DNA of 64,000 bases from Dehalococcoidia bacterium (GTDB lineage Bacteria > Chloroflexota > Dehalococcoidia > Lucifugimonadales > HRBIN23): the NCBI GenBank assembly GCA_025060295.1, contig JANXCH010000002.1:116468-180467 (forward strand), written 5' to 3'. How positions within the stretch are numbered: the stretch's first letter is position 1; each line of letters starts with the position of its first letter. The position numbers and the translations under genes were made by a program. Of the stretch, positions 16,957-25,943 are shown one piece after another. Under the pieces are notes generated by a model, which did no database searches, was not told the DNA's origin, and saw only the letters and a list, made by a program, of their open reading frames with translations.

Positions 16957-18126
16957 CTAGCGGCGGGCCCTTTTCAGCAGGGCCTCCAAGCGTTCCAAGG
17001 CGCGTGCGATGTTCTGGCGGGAGTTGGCATAGGAGAGGCGGATGAACCCCTCCCCATACTGGCCGAAGGCGGTGCCCGACAGAAGCGCCACCCCCGCCTC
17101 TTCCAAGGCGCGCCGTTCCAACTCCCGGCTGGTCAGGCCCGTGCCCCGGATATCAGGGAAGGCGTAAAAGGCCCCCTCGGGCAGAGGGCACACCACGCCG
17201 GGCAAGGCGCGCAGGCCCGCCACGATGAGGTCGCGCCGAGCGCGGAACTCGGCCACCATCGCCTGCACGCTGTCTTGGGGGCCGTCCAAAGCCGCCAAGG
17301 CCGCCTTCTGGACGAAGGCGGGGGCGCAAGAGACGCTGTTGATCACCAACCGCACCACCGGCTCCACCAGGGTCTTGGGGAAAATCCCCCAGCCCAAGCG
17401 CCAGCCGGTCATGGCGTAGGTCTTGGAGAGGCCGTCTAGGACAATGGTGCGCTCGGCCATCCCGGGGAGGGAGGCGATGCTCTGGTACCGACCGTTGTAG
17501 AGAATAGCGTGGTAGACCTCATCGGAGAGCACATACACCTGCTCCCACCGGCGCAGGAGGTCGGCAATAGCCTTGAGTTCCTCGGCGGTGAGGGCGGAGC
17601 CGGTGGGGTTGTGGGGGGAGTTGAGGATAAGCAGGCGTGTGCGGGGCGACAGTTTCCGCTCCAAGTCGTCCAGGTCAAGATGGTAGCCGCGGGAGGGGTC
17701 TAGGGGCAAAGGCACGGGCGTCGCCCCGCAAAAGGTAACCACCGAGGCGTAAATGGGGAAGCCCGGGTCCGGGTAGAGAACCTCGCTTCCCTCCTCAGCT
17801 AAAGCCAGAATAGTGTAGAAGATAATGGGCTTGGCCCCTGGCGTAATGACCACCTGGTCGGCCGCCACGGGGATGCCCAAGCGCTGGCGGGCGTGGCGGG
17901 CGATGCCTTCCCGCACCTCGGCCAGTCCTGCCGAGGGGGTGTAGTGGGTATACCCCTCCTGTAGAGCCCTGTAGGCCGCCTCCACAATATGGGCAGGTGT
18001 AGGAAAATCGGGCTCGCCGATCTCCAGATGGATGATGTCCCGCCCCTGGGCCTCCAAAGCCTTGGCGCGAGCCAACACCTCAAAGGCTGTCTCTGTGCCC
18101 AGGCGGGCCATGCGTTGGGCAAGCAT
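16957..18126 (-). CDS. Class I/II pyridoxal-phosphate aminotransferase
   Basis: 389 aa, aspartate/aromatic aminotransferase family. LEIGEPDFPTP near the N-terminus, NSPHNPTGS, DEVYH and the PLP lysine in DGLSKTYAMTGWRLGWG, and RLSYANSRQNI at the C-terminus with the carboxylate-binding arginine. GGAGGGG lies just before ATG 18126, favouring it over ATG 18141. Nine bases upstream of the FAD oxidase gene, so probably co-transcribed. Donor/acceptor pair unknown. Confidence 0.92.
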   Translation of the reverse strand: MLAQRMARLGTETAFEVLARAKALEAQGRDIIHLEIGEPDFPTPAHIVEAAYRALQEGYTHYTPSAGLAEVREGIARHARQRLGIPVAADQVVITPGAKPIIFYTILALAEEGSEVLYPDPGFPIYASVVTFCGATPVPLPLDPSRGYHLDLDDLERKLSPRTRLLILNSPHNPTGSALTAEELKAIADLLRRWEQVYVLSDEVYHAILYNGRYQSIASLPGMAERTIVLDGLSKTYAMTGWRLGWGIFPKTLVEPVVRLVINSVSCAPAFVQKAALAALDGPQDSVQAMVAEFRARRDLIVAGLRALPGVVCPLPEGAFYAFPDIRGTGLTSRELERRALEEAGVALLSGTAFGQYGEGFIRLSYANSRQNIARALERLEALLKRARR

Positions 18127-18160
18127 ATCCCCTCCAGTCATGGGATGTGATGTGGGATGG

Positions 18161-19078
18161 TTAGGGCGTTGGGGCCTCCTCCCGCAGCTCCCGGGGTAGG
18201 ACGAAGGAGATGTGCTCTTCGGCCAGGGTCAAATGGCGGACGCGCTGGGGGGAGAGGGCGTCCACCACGGCCTGCACTAGGCTTTCGGGTGTGCTGGCCC
18301 CTGAGATGATACCCACCTTTTGGGCCCCTGCAAGGTATTCGGGGCGCAGTTCCTCGGGGCCGTTGATGAGGTAGGCGGGGACGCCCTGGGCCTGGGCCAC
18401 CTCCCGCAGGCGGTTGCAGTTGGACGAGTTCTGGGCACCAATGACCAAAATGACATCGGCCTCTTGGGCCAGAGCCTTCACCACCGCCTGGCGATTAGTG
18501 GTGGCGTAGCACAGGTCGTTGCGCACGATAGCGTGGGGGAAGCGCTGGCGAATGGCCTCCACCGCCTTAGCCGTATCGTCCACGGAGAGGGTGGTCTGGG
18601 TGAGGACGGCCACGGGGGTGTCGGGATCCCAAGGGGGGAGATGGATGCCCTCCCGCTCATCAAGCAAATACATGGGTGTCTGCCCCATGGTGCCCCGCAC
18701 CTCTTGATGACCCCGGTGGCCGATGAGGATGATGCGTCGTCCCTCCTTGGCATAGCGACGGGCCTCGTTGTGCACCTTGGTGACCAGGGGACAGGTGGCG
18801 TCGATCACCCGCAGATGGCGGGCACGCGCCTTCTCATAGTCCTGGGGCGGGGAGCCGTGCGCCGAAAACACCACCACCGAGCCGGGAGGAACCTCGTCCA
18901 CATCCTCCACCGTGATGGCCCCTTTCGCCTCCAGGGAGGCCACCACCGTGGGGTTATGAACGATTTGGTGCTTCACATACACGGGGGGGCCGAAGCGCTG
19001 AAGGGCCAGTTCCACGATATCAATGGCCCGTACCACCCCTGCGCAGAAACCTCGGGGCGAGCCGAGAATCACTTCCAT
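18161..19078 (-). CDS. ispH: 4-hydroxy-3-methylbut-2-enyl diphosphate reductase
   Basis: 305 aa. Last step of the non-mevalonate isoprenoid pathway, making IPP and DMAPP. The three [4Fe-4S] cysteines are visible in GFCAGVVRAID (C12), IDATCPLVTKVH and NSSNCNRLRE; the TTLS, AHG and SGAST motifs also match. ATG 19078 has GAGGAG about 9 bases upstream; GTG 19087 would add MHA. Confidence 0.97.
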   Translation of the reverse strand: MEVILGSPRGFCAGVVRAIDIVELALQRFGPPVYVKHQIVHNPTVVASLEAKGAITVEDVDEVPPGSVVVFSAHGSPPQDYEKARARHLRVIDATCPLVTKVHNEARRYAKEGRRIILIGHRGHQEVRGTMGQTPMYLLDEREGIHLPPWDPDTPVAVLTQTTLSVDDTAKAVEAIRQRFPHAIVRNDLCYATTNRQAVVKALAQEADVILVIGAQNSSNCNRLREVAQAQGVPAYLINGPEELRPEYLAGAQKVGIISGASTPESLVQAVVDALSPQRVRHLTLAEEHISFVLPRELREEAPTP

Positions 19079-19216
19079 AGCATGCACTCCTCGTCCTCAT
19101 CATAGTGGCATGAGGGGCCTTTGACAAGGGAAGCCGTGTCCTCAAAGGTGTGGGAAGGGTTTCGGGTGCCCCGACGGGGCGGGCTCGGCGAAAACGTGGG
19201 CAGGGGGCCCCACCCC

Positions 19217-19247
19217 TTGACAAACGGCGCCACAGTGGTTACATAAT
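19217..19247 (+). promoter_or_regulatory. Promoter for the branched-chain-type ABC transporter
   Basis: -35 TTGACA (19217-19222, perfect), 19-base spacer and -10 CATAAT (19242-19247). The coding start is 48 bases further down with AAGGAGGGGG. Confidence 0.6.
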
Positions 19248-19294
19248 AGGGCACAACCGTGCCACGCCTGGAGAGCGTCTGTAAGGAGGGGGAT

Positions 19295-20659
19295 ATGGCC
19301 TGTTGGTTCCGAGGTGTGCAAAGGTATGGTCTGCTTGTGCTGGCTCTAGCCCTTTTGGCGGTAGTGGTTGGATGTCGGGCGGCGGCGCCCACACCTACTC
19401 CCACCCCTGCTCCTGTAGCCGCCCCGGCTGCCCAGCCCACCCCGGCCCCCCGTCCCACCCCCACCCCGACGCCTGCGCCCCCCTTGCGGATAGGGGAAAT
19501 TAACTCCTATTCTGGCCTCTCTACTGTTTACACCTTCCCTTATCGTGAAGGCCTGCGCATGGCGGCCGAGGAGATCAACGAAAAGGGTGGCATCTTGGGG
19601 CGGAAGATAGAGTTCATTTTCCGGGACGACAAACTGCGTGCCGACGAGGCGGTGAAGGCAGCCCAGGAGCTGGTGTTCCAGGAAAAGGTGGAGTTCCTGG
19701 TGGGGTGCATCAGTTCCACGGTGGGGCTGGCCCTCTCGGAGTGGGCCAAGGCCAACAAGGTGTTCTACTTCGCCACCCACTGCCAGACCAGCCGTCTGAC
19801 GTGGGACCTGGGGCATGAGTATGTGGCCCGCACCAGCAACAATGTCAACCAGTACATTCGCGCCCTGGCCAAGCGGGTGGTGGAGGACTATCCCCAGTGC
19901 AAGCGGTGGCTCTCTATCAACCAGGACTACGAGTACGGGCGGGCGGTGCACGAGGACTTCTTTGAATATATGCGGAAGCATCGCCCCGAGACCACCATCG
20001 TGGCCGAATACTGGCCGCGCCTGGGCGAGACCGACCACACCTCCTACATCACCGCTATGATGGCCCAGAAGGGCAAGGCCGACTGCATCCTCACCTCCCT
20101 GTGGGGCTCCCAGAGTATCACCTTCATCAAGCAGGCCACCCCCTACGGCCTGTTCAAGGAGTTCCAGCTGGTGCACGCCAGTGTGGGCAACCTGGACGAA
20201 CTGGGCGGCCTGGGCAGGGAGGCCCCTGTGGGTGCGGTAACGCCTCCTTTCATCCCCACCTATCTGCCTGAGGTGCTCCAGGCCAACCCCGAGTTGGCGG
20301 CGTGGGTGAAGCGGTATAAGGACCGCACGGGCGGTTCGGAACCCACTACGGGCTCCGCCTTTGGGTATGTAACGGTCTACATCATCGCCGAGGTGCTCAA
20401 GCGCACCAACGGCTCCACCAAGCCGGATGACATCCATAAGGCTCTCAGCAGCGGGGACTTTAGCGTGAAGATGCCGTGGGGCGAGGTGATCATGCGGGCG
20501 TGCGATCAGCAGGCTCTGCCGCCCCTCTGGACGGGGGTGGTGGATGTGAAGCCCGATGGCACCCCCTATGTGCGGGACCTGAAGACCCTGCACGGCAAAG
20601 ATGTGGTCCGCTCCTGCGACGAGGTGAAGGCGTTGCGGGAGAAGGCGAAGAAAGGGTAA
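19295..20659 (+). CDS. livK: ABC transporter substrate-binding lipoprotein (branched-chain amino acid / amide type)
   Basis: 454 aa. Signal peptide with lipobox ending at C27 (LLAVVVGC), a 35-residue linker of Pro-Thr/Pro-Ala repeats (28-65), then a Leu/Ile/Val-binding-protein-like periplasmic-binding domain (IGEINSYSGLSTVYTFPYREG...AAEEINEKGGILGRKIE). First gene of livK-H-M-G-F. The ligand may be an amino acid, urea, amide or aromatic; the sequence does not decide. The PT-rich tether is typical of Chloroflexota lipoproteins. Confidence 0.92.
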   Translation: MACWFRGVQRYGLLVLALALLAVVVGCRAAAPTPTPTPAPVAAPAAQPTPAPRPTPTPTPAPPLRIGEINSYSGLSTVYTFPYREGLRMAAEEINEKGGILGRKIEFIFRDDKLRADEAVKAAQELVFQEKVEFLVGCISSTVGLALSEWAKANKVFYFATHCQTSRLTWDLGHEYVARTSNNVNQYIRALAKRVVEDYPQCKRWLSINQDYEYGRAVHEDFFEYMRKHRPETTIVAEYWPRLGETDHTSYITAMMAQKGKADCILTSLWGSQSITFIKQATPYGLFKEFQLVHASVGNLDELGGLGREAPVGAVTPPFIPTYLPEVLQANPELAAWVKRYKDRTGGSEPTTGSAFGYVTVYIIAEVLKRTNGSTKPDDIHKALSSGDFSVKMPWGEVIMRACDQQALPPLWTGVVDVKPDGTPYVRDLKTLHGKDVVRSCDEVKALREKAKKG

Positions 20660-20672
20660 CCGTACCGAGAGC

Positions 20673-20701
20673 GGGGGGCCGGCGCACCCCGGCCCCCCTT
20701 T
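20673..20701 (+). terminator. Hairpin between the binding protein and permease genes (partial terminator)
   Basis: GGGGGGCCGG pairs with CCGGCCCCCC (10 bp, loop CGCACC) 14 bases after the livK stop, followed by only TTT. Such hairpins often stabilise or attenuate so that binding protein is made in excess over membrane components. Confidence 0.6.
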
Positions 20702-20731
20702 CCCCCTATCCCCCGCGCGGAGGGCATCCCC

Positions 20732-21634
20732 GTGGACTGGCTTGCTGAGAATACCCCCCGCATTGTGGTGCAACTCCTATCGGGCATCAGCGTGGGCGTG
20801 CTCCTGTTCCTGGTCGCTTCCGGTCTGTCTCTCATCTTCGGGGTGAGCCGGGTGGTGAACTTCGCCCACGGGGCCTTGTATATGGTGGGGGCCTACCTGG
20901 CTTATACCATTATGCGCACGGTGCCGGGCTCGGGGCTGTACTACTGGTTGGCCCTGGCGTTGGCCCCCATAGGGGTGGCGGTTGTGGGGTTGCTCATAGA
21001 GGTGCTTTTCCTGCGCCGCATCTACCAGGCGGAGCACATTTATCAACTGCTCTTGACCATCGGGTTGGCCTTTGTGATTGGGGATATTGTGCGCATCATT
21101 TGGGGTCCGGAGAACCGCTCTGTCACGCGCCCTGAGTTTCTGACGGCCTCCCTTCCCATTCTGGGCCAGCCCTTCCCCAGTTATAACCTGGTGATTTTGG
21201 GGCTGGGGCCGCTGGTGTTGCTGGCCTTGTGGTGGGTGTTCTACCGCACCCGGTGGGGGATGCTGGTGCGGGCGGCCACCTGGGACCGGGATATGCTGGG
21301 TGCCTTGGGGGTGAATACCCCCCTGGTGTTTACCACGGTGTTCGTCTTCGGGGCGTGGTTGGCGGGGTTGGGCGGGGCCCTGGTGGCCCCCATTCAGGGG
21401 CTTGCGCCTGGTATGGACGCGGCTGTCATCATCCTAGCCTTCGTGGTGGTGGTCATTGGGGGGTTGGGGAGTTTCTTCGGCACCCTGGTGTCGGCAATTT
21501 TGATTGGGGTGGTGCAGGGGTTGGCGGTGCTCAACCCCTTCCTGCGCCATTACGACCTGGTGCTTCCCTTCGCCTTGATGGCGTTGGTGCTCATTCTGCG
21601 GCCGGTGGGCCTGTTCGGCAGGCCCGAGTCCTAA
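20732..21634 (+). CDS. livH: Branched-chain-type ABC transporter permease (LivH family)
   Basis: 300 aa membrane protein with about eight hydrophobic segments. The LivH signature region SRVVNFAHGALYMVGAYLAY and the EAA-like GGLGSFFGTLVSAILIGVVQG loop for contact with the ATPases are present. GTG start at 20732, after GCGGAGGG. Pairs with the next permease. Confidence 0.94.
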   Translation: MDWLAENTPRIVVQLLSGISVGVLLFLVASGLSLIFGVSRVVNFAHGALYMVGAYLAYTIMRTVPGSGLYYWLALALAPIGVAVVGLLIEVLFLRRIYQAEHIYQLLLTIGLAFVIGDIVRIIWGPENRSVTRPEFLTASLPILGQPFPSYNLVILGLGPLVLLALWWVFYRTRWGMLVRAATWDRDMLGALGVNTPLVFTTVFVFGAWLAGLGGALVAPIQGLAPGMDAAVIILAFVVVVIGGLGSFFGTLVSAILIGVVQGLAVLNPFLRHYDLVLPFALMALVLILRPVGLFGRPES

Positions 21635-21649
21635 CGTGAGGAGGCGACG

Positions 21650-22735
21650 GTGCAGGAGGTCGCACGCAAAGGAGTGGGGCGCTGGCGGGTGCCCCTTGTG
21701 GGAGCCTCAATGCTCACCGTTGGGGGATGGCTGGCTTTTTTGGTGGTTGCCCTGATCTTTCCCCAGATTGCCCCTGTGTTCTGGGTGCAGTTCGCCATTG
21801 ACCTTTTCGTTCTCACCCTGTTCGGCCTCTCCCTGAATTTGCTGATGGGGTATGGGGGGATGGTCTCCTTCGGGCATGCCGCTTATTACGCTCTGGGAGC
21901 CTATGCCGCTGCCCTGTTGGTGAAGCGGGCGGATGTCCCCATGCCCTTGGCCTTGGCCCTGGGCCCCTTCTTCGCCGCCGGGGGCGCTATGGTGTTCGGC
22001 TTCTTCGCGGTGCGCCTGACCGCCATCTACTTTGCGATGCTCACCTTGGCCTTCTCCCAGATCGTCTACGCTGTAGTGTTCAAGTGGACGAAGTTCACGG
22101 GGGGCGATGACGGGATTCAAGGGGTATGGCCCATTCGGGCATTGGCTGCGCCACCGGTGTCCGATAACTATTACTACTTCACTTTGGGTGTGGTTCTGGT
22201 GTGCACTCTCATTCTATATCTCATCGTCAACTCGCCCTTTGGCTATACCCTACGGGCTGTTCGGGAGAACCCTCGCCGCGCCGAGATGGCAGGGGTGAAT
22301 GTGCGTCTGCACCAGTGGGTGGCCTTTGTGATCGCGGGCTTCTTTGCGGGGGTTGCTGGGTCGCTGTTCGTGTTCTTCCAGGGGAGTGTGAACCCCGACT
22401 ACGCTGGGGTGGCGCGGAGCACCGACCCCCTCATCGTGGCCCTGCTCGGGGGTATGCACCACTTCCTGGGACCAGCCGTGGGGGCGCTCCTCTATAAGAT
22501 CATCTTCTTCTATGTGGGACGGGAGTTCCCCTTCCTGTGGCAGTTGCTGGTGGGCCTCATTTTGGTGGGGGTGATTCTCCTGTTCCCTGGGGGGGTGATG
22601 GGGTTCCTCACCGAGCGGCGCTGGCGGACACTGCGGTGGTGGCCCCGCAAGGCGGGGGCTACCCCCACCCCCCGGGAAACCGGCCCCCAACCCTCGTCCA
22701 GTGCTTCGGGAGCGAGTCCAGATGGTAACGCCTAA
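21650..22735 (+). CDS. livM: Branched-chain-type ABC transporter permease (LivM family)
   Basis: 361 aa, 8-9 hydrophobic helices. GYGGMVSFGHAAYYALGAYAAALL is the LivM hallmark and RAVRENPRRAEMAGVNV the cytoplasmic loop. GTG start with GAGGAGG just upstream. The hydrophilic C-terminal tail (after about 325) is proline-rich. The end overlaps livG by 14 bases. Confidence 0.94.
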   Translation: MQEVARKGVGRWRVPLVGASMLTVGGWLAFLVVALIFPQIAPVFWVQFAIDLFVLTLFGLSLNLLMGYGGMVSFGHAAYYALGAYAAALLVKRADVPMPLALALGPFFAAGGAMVFGFFAVRLTAIYFAMLTLAFSQIVYAVVFKWTKFTGGDDGIQGVWPIRALAAPPVSDNYYYFTLGVVLVCTLILYLIVNSPFGYTLRAVRENPRRAEMAGVNVRLHQWVAFVIAGFFAGVAGSLFVFFQGSVNPDYAGVARSTDPLIVALLGGMHHFLGPAVGALLYKIIFFYVGREFPFLWQLLVGLILVGVILLFPGGVMGFLTERRWRTLRWWPRKAGATPTPRETGPQPSSSASGASPDGNA

Positions 22736-23486
22736 GGTGATCTTCTCCTGTAAGGGGTTGAGTAAGGCCTTCGGGGGGCTGAGGGCCGTGGATGGAGTGG
22801 ATTTGGCCGTGCGGGAGGGGGAACTGCGTGCTCTTATCGGCCCCAACGGAGCGGGCAAGAGCACCTTCTTCAACCTGGTGACGGGGCAACTGCGCCGGGA
22901 CAAGGGGGAGGTGCACTTCAACGGGCACCGCATAGATGGCCTCGCCCCGTATCAGGTGATGCGACGGGGCATCGCCCGCACCTTCCAGATCACCAGCACC
23001 TTCCGCCGCCTCACCGCCTTGGAGAATGTGCAGGTGGCTTTGTTTGTGCATCACCAGCGCCATCTGAACCCCCTCGCCCTGTTTATCCCTGCCCATCGCA
23101 GTATGCGGGAGCGGGCGATGTTTCTGCTGGAGCAGGTGGGTCTGGCCGACAGCGCCTTCAAGCCGGCGGGTGTCCTCGCACACGGCGACCAGAAGCGGTT
23201 GGAACTGGCTATTGCCTTGGCCAGCGCGCCCCGCATGCTCCTGCTGGACGAGCCGACGGCCGGTATGGCGCCGCACGAGCGCCGCGAGGCTATGTCCCTC
23301 ATCACGCGCATTGCCCGAGAGCAGGGCCTGACCCTCCTGTTCACGGAGCACGATATGGATGTGGTGTTCGGCTATGCGGAGCGCATCACGGTGATGCACC
23401 AGGGGAAAGTGCTAGCCGAGGGTTCGCCGGAGGAGGTGCGGGCCAACCCCGAGGTGCAGCGGGTCTACCTGGGGGAGCACGGGTAG
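22722..23486 (+). CDS. livG: Branched-chain-type ABC transporter ATPase (LivG family)
   Basis: 254 aa. Walker A GPNGAGKST, Q-loop, LivG-type QITSTF..LTALENV region, Walker B LLLDEPTAGM. The C-loop reads AHGDQKRLELA, in place of the canonical LSGGQ, as is usual in this family. Start ATG 22722 lies inside the end of livM, implying coupled translation. Confidence 0.94.
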   Translation: MVTPKVIFSCKGLSKAFGGLRAVDGVDLAVREGELRALIGPNGAGKSTFFNLVTGQLRRDKGEVHFNGHRIDGLAPYQVMRRGIARTFQITSTFRRLTALENVQVALFVHHQRHLNPLALFIPAHRSMRERAMFLLEQVGLADSAFKPAGVLAHGDQKRLELAIALASAPRMLLLDEPTAGMAPHERREAMSLITRIAREQGLTLLFTEHDMDVVFGYAERITVMHQGKVLAEGSPEEVRANPEVQRVYLGEHG

Positions 23487-23495
23487 GGGGACAGT

Positions 23496-24209
23496 ATGCC
23501 CTTGCTGGAAGTGCAGAACCTCAACACCTTCTACGGCCAGAGCCATATTCTCTTTGATGTAACTATGACGGTGGATAGGGGGGAGGTGGTGTGCCTGTTG
23601 GGGCGCAATGGTGCGGGCAAGAGCACCACTCTCAAGAGCATTATCGGTTTGGTGCCCCCCCGATCGGGCAGTATCCGCTTCAAAGGGCAGGAGATCACCG
23701 GCTTGCCTCCCTATCGCATCGCCCGCATGGGAATTGGCTATGTGCCTGAGGAACGGCGCATTTTCGCCAACTTGTCGGTGCGGGAGAACTTGGAGGTGGC
23801 TCGGCGCACGGCTCCCCCCTCCACCGACGGCCACCCCTGGGATGTGGAGCGTGTGTTGACCCTGTTTCCCCGCTTGCGCTCCTTCTTGGAGCGGCGCGCC
23901 GGCACCCTCAGCGGGGGCGAACAGCAGATGCTCACCATCGCCCGTACTCTGATGACCAACCCCGACCTTCTGCTCCTTGATGAGCCGTCGGAGGGGTTGG
24001 CGCCGGTGGTGGTGCAAGCCCTCAAGGAGCAACTCCAAAGCCTCAAAGCCACCGGCCTCACTATCATCCTGGCGGAGCAAAACGTACGCTTCGTGAGCGG
24101 GCTCGGCGACCGGGTCTACATCTTAGAGAAGGGCCACATCCGCTACCAGGCTCCTATGGAGCGCTTCCTGGCCGATGAGGGCGTTCGCCGGGCCTATCTG
24201 GCCGTGTAG
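23496..24209 (+). CDS. livF: Branched-chain-type ABC transporter ATPase (LivF family)
   Basis: 237 aa. Walker A LGRNGAGKST, GYVPEERRIFANLSVRENL typical of LivF, C-loop LSGGEQQM and Walker B LLLDEPSEGLAP. Last gene of the transporter operon, 9 bases after livG. The next gene downstream has its own promoter. Confidence 0.95.
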   Translation: MPLLEVQNLNTFYGQSHILFDVTMTVDRGEVVCLLGRNGAGKSTTLKSIIGLVPPRSGSIRFKGQEITGLPPYRIARMGIGYVPEERRIFANLSVRENLEVARRTAPPSTDGHPWDVERVLTLFPRLRSFLERRAGTLSGGEQQMLTIARTLMTNPDLLLLDEPSEGLAPVVVQALKEQLQSLKATGLTIILAEQNVRFVSGLGDRVYILEKGHIRYQAPMERFLADEGVRRAYLAV

Positions 24210-24238
24210 GTGGCCATTCGGGTGCAGAGTACTCCCCG

Positions 24239-24267
24239 TTGCCCTTGGGGCACGCCCATGCTATCCT
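24239..24267 (+). promoter_or_regulatory. Promoter for the UGSC gene
   Basis: -35 TTGCCC (24239-24244), exactly 17-base spacer, -10 TATCCT (24262-24267) with an extended TG (TGC just before). Predicted start near 24274, 23 bases ahead of the ATG, with CAGGAGGAGGA as ribosome site. The same TTGCCC-N17 layout is seen ahead of dcd. Confidence 0.65.
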
Positions 24268-24296
24268 TTCCCTAGCCCACGCCCAGGAGGAGGACT

Positions 24297-24857
24297 ATGG
24301 CCAGCACGATAGAGGTGCTCCTGCCTATCGCGGAAACAGAGGATGGGCACAAACTCCGTCTGGCCCCCCGCCTAGAAACCCTGGCGGGCAAAACCATCGG
24401 CTTCATCAACAACGACTGGATCTCCTTGGACATCACCTACGATGAGTTCAAGCGCCTTTTGCAAAGCCAGTGGGAGGTGCGGGGTTTTGTGGAGAAGCGC
24501 AAGGCCAAGTCCAGCCCCCTCCCTCCCCACGATATTGACGACCTGGCACGCCGTGCCGATGCGGTCATCACCGGCCTGGGCAACTGAGGGTCGTGCACTA
24601 CGTGGTGTATCCACGACAGCATCCAACTGGAGAAGCGGGGCATTCCGACGGTAACCCTGTCCACCAAGTTCTTTGAGGCCCTGGCCATGGCCACGGCCCG
24701 CGGCAAGGGGGCGCCCGATTTGAAGCAGGTGATTCTCCCCTATCCCTACGAGACTTTGCCCGAGGCACAGGTGCGGGAGGTGGCCCGTAAGGCCCTAGCA
24801 GCGGTGCTCCAGGCCCTCACCGACCCCAACGCCCCCCGTAAGGTGGACATCACATAA
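24297..24857 (+). CDS. UGSC-family protein with in-frame TGA, probable selenoprotein
   Basis: 186 residues if TGA 24585-24587 is read as selenocysteine (U97). Before it, 96 residues end in ADAVITGLGN; directly after, the same frame continues GSCTTWCIHDSIQLEK... for 89 codons to TAA 24855-24857. The junction spells U-G-S-C, the defining motif of the UGSC (seleno)protein family, in which U or Cys starts the motif. Cys100 and Cys104 follow closely, suggesting a redox site. A hairpin follows the TGA at once (see 24591-24616). Strong ribosome site AGGAGGAGG before ATG 24297. Biochemical role unknown to me. Selenocysteine machinery is not in this window, so decoding is inferred. Confidence 0.85.
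24591..24616 (+). promoter_or_regulatory. Candidate bacterial SECIS hairpin
   Basis: Starts 3 bases after the TGA. TCGTG (24591-24595) pairs with CACGA (24612-24616); above an asymmetric bulge TATC, CAC (24596-24598) pairs with GTG (24605-24607) around the hexaloop TACGTG. Position and size fit bacterial SECIS elements, which lie within about 40 bases of the UGA inside the coding region; the loop sequence is not diagnostic. Confidence 0.5.
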
Positions 24858-24877
24858 ACGTCAGCTGTGAGGGCGTG

Positions 24878-25915
24878 ATGACTCCGCGACGCCTTTCCTC
24901 CACTCGCCAGGTCCTCCCCGATGTGTGGGAGGAGGTGCAAGAGTTCTTCATCCAGCGGGGGATGACCGACGGCCTGCCGGTGGTTCCGCCCACCGAGGAG
25001 CGGGTGTGGCGAATGATCGACGCCCTGGGGCGTCCCCCCGACGAGGTGGTGGCGGAGGTTCCCCCCGCCTTAGGACGGGCCACCATAGAGAAACTGGCCA
25101 TCAACGCTGTGATGGCTGGGTGCCGGCCGGAGTACTTCCCCGTCGTGGTGGCGGCGGTGGAGGCCCTCTGCGAGCCCAAGTTCAACCTGACGGCCATCCA
25201 GGCCACCACCAACCCGGTAGGGCCACTGCTGATTCTCAACGGGCCTATCCGTCGGCGCATCGGGGTGAACTGCGAGGCGGGGTGTTTCGGACCGGGTTGG
25301 CAGGCCAACGCCACCCTGGGGCGGGCGGTGCGCCTGGTGCTCCTAAACATCGGAGGGGGTGCCCCCGGCCCCGTGGACAAGGCGGTGCAAGGCTATCCTG
25401 GCAAGTATACCTTCTGCTTCGGCGAGAACGAGGAGGATTCCCCCTGGCCCCCTTTGCACACCGAACGGGGCTTCCGCCCCGAGGACAGCGTGGTCACCGT
25501 GGTGGGTGCCCAGGGCACCAGCAATATCCTGGAGATGAGCCCCCGCCCTGATGACCTTCTCCACACCCTCGCCCATGGGATGATCAACATCGGGGTCAAT
25601 AACTTCCTCCTCGGGCAGGGCGAGCCCCTGTTAGTGCTTAACCCCCTGCACGCCCGCATCCTGGCCGAGGCGGGCTGGACAAAAGACAAGGTGCGCGAGT
25701 ACCTCTACGAGCATGTCCGTGCGCCCCTCTCCTGGTTTTCTCGGCGCGCACGGGAGAGCCGCATCTTCCACGATCGCATCGTGGGCGACACGGTGCGCAT
25801 AGTGCGCGACCCCCAGCAGTTTATGATCGTGGTGGCCGGCTCCACGGGCGGCCATCACAGCACCTTCATCCCCACCTTCGGGGATACCTTGTCGGTAAGC
25901 CGTCGGATACCCTAA
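24878..25915 (+). CDS. Conserved protein of unknown function, partner of the UGSC gene
   Basis: 345 aa, 20 bases after the UGSC stop, same strand. I do not recognise an enzyme family. Visible features: MTDGLPVVPPTEERV near the N-terminus, a cysteine pair in NCEAGCFGPGWQANATLGRAVRL, GGGAPGPVDKAVQG, VTVVGAQGTSN, and GSTGGHHSTFIPTFG near the C-terminus. No signal peptide or membrane helix. ATG 24878 is chosen over GTG 24875 with GAGGG upstream. The tight spacing suggests a functional unit with the UGSC protein. Confidence 0.8.
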   Translation: MTPRRLSSTRQVLPDVWEEVQEFFIQRGMTDGLPVVPPTEERVWRMIDALGRPPDEVVAEVPPALGRATIEKLAINAVMAGCRPEYFPVVVAAVEALCEPKFNLTAIQATTNPVGPLLILNGPIRRRIGVNCEAGCFGPGWQANATLGRAVRLVLLNIGGGAPGPVDKAVQGYPGKYTFCFGENEEDSPWPPLHTERGFRPEDSVVTVVGAQGTSNILEMSPRPDDLLHTLAHGMINIGVNNFLLGQGEPLLVLNPLHARILAEAGWTKDKVREYLYEHVRAPLSWFSRRARESRIFHDRIVGDTVRIVRDPQQFMIVVAGSTGGHHSTFIPTFGDTLSVSRRIP

Positions 25916-25943
25916 CGTCTGACCCTTGCCTTGGGAGGTGGAC

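Noticed and set aside
24585..24587. Reading the TGA as a real stop with a decayed downstream half
   Set aside because: No frame change is needed, the downstream 89 codons keep normal composition, and the junction makes the UGSC motif; decay would not produce that.
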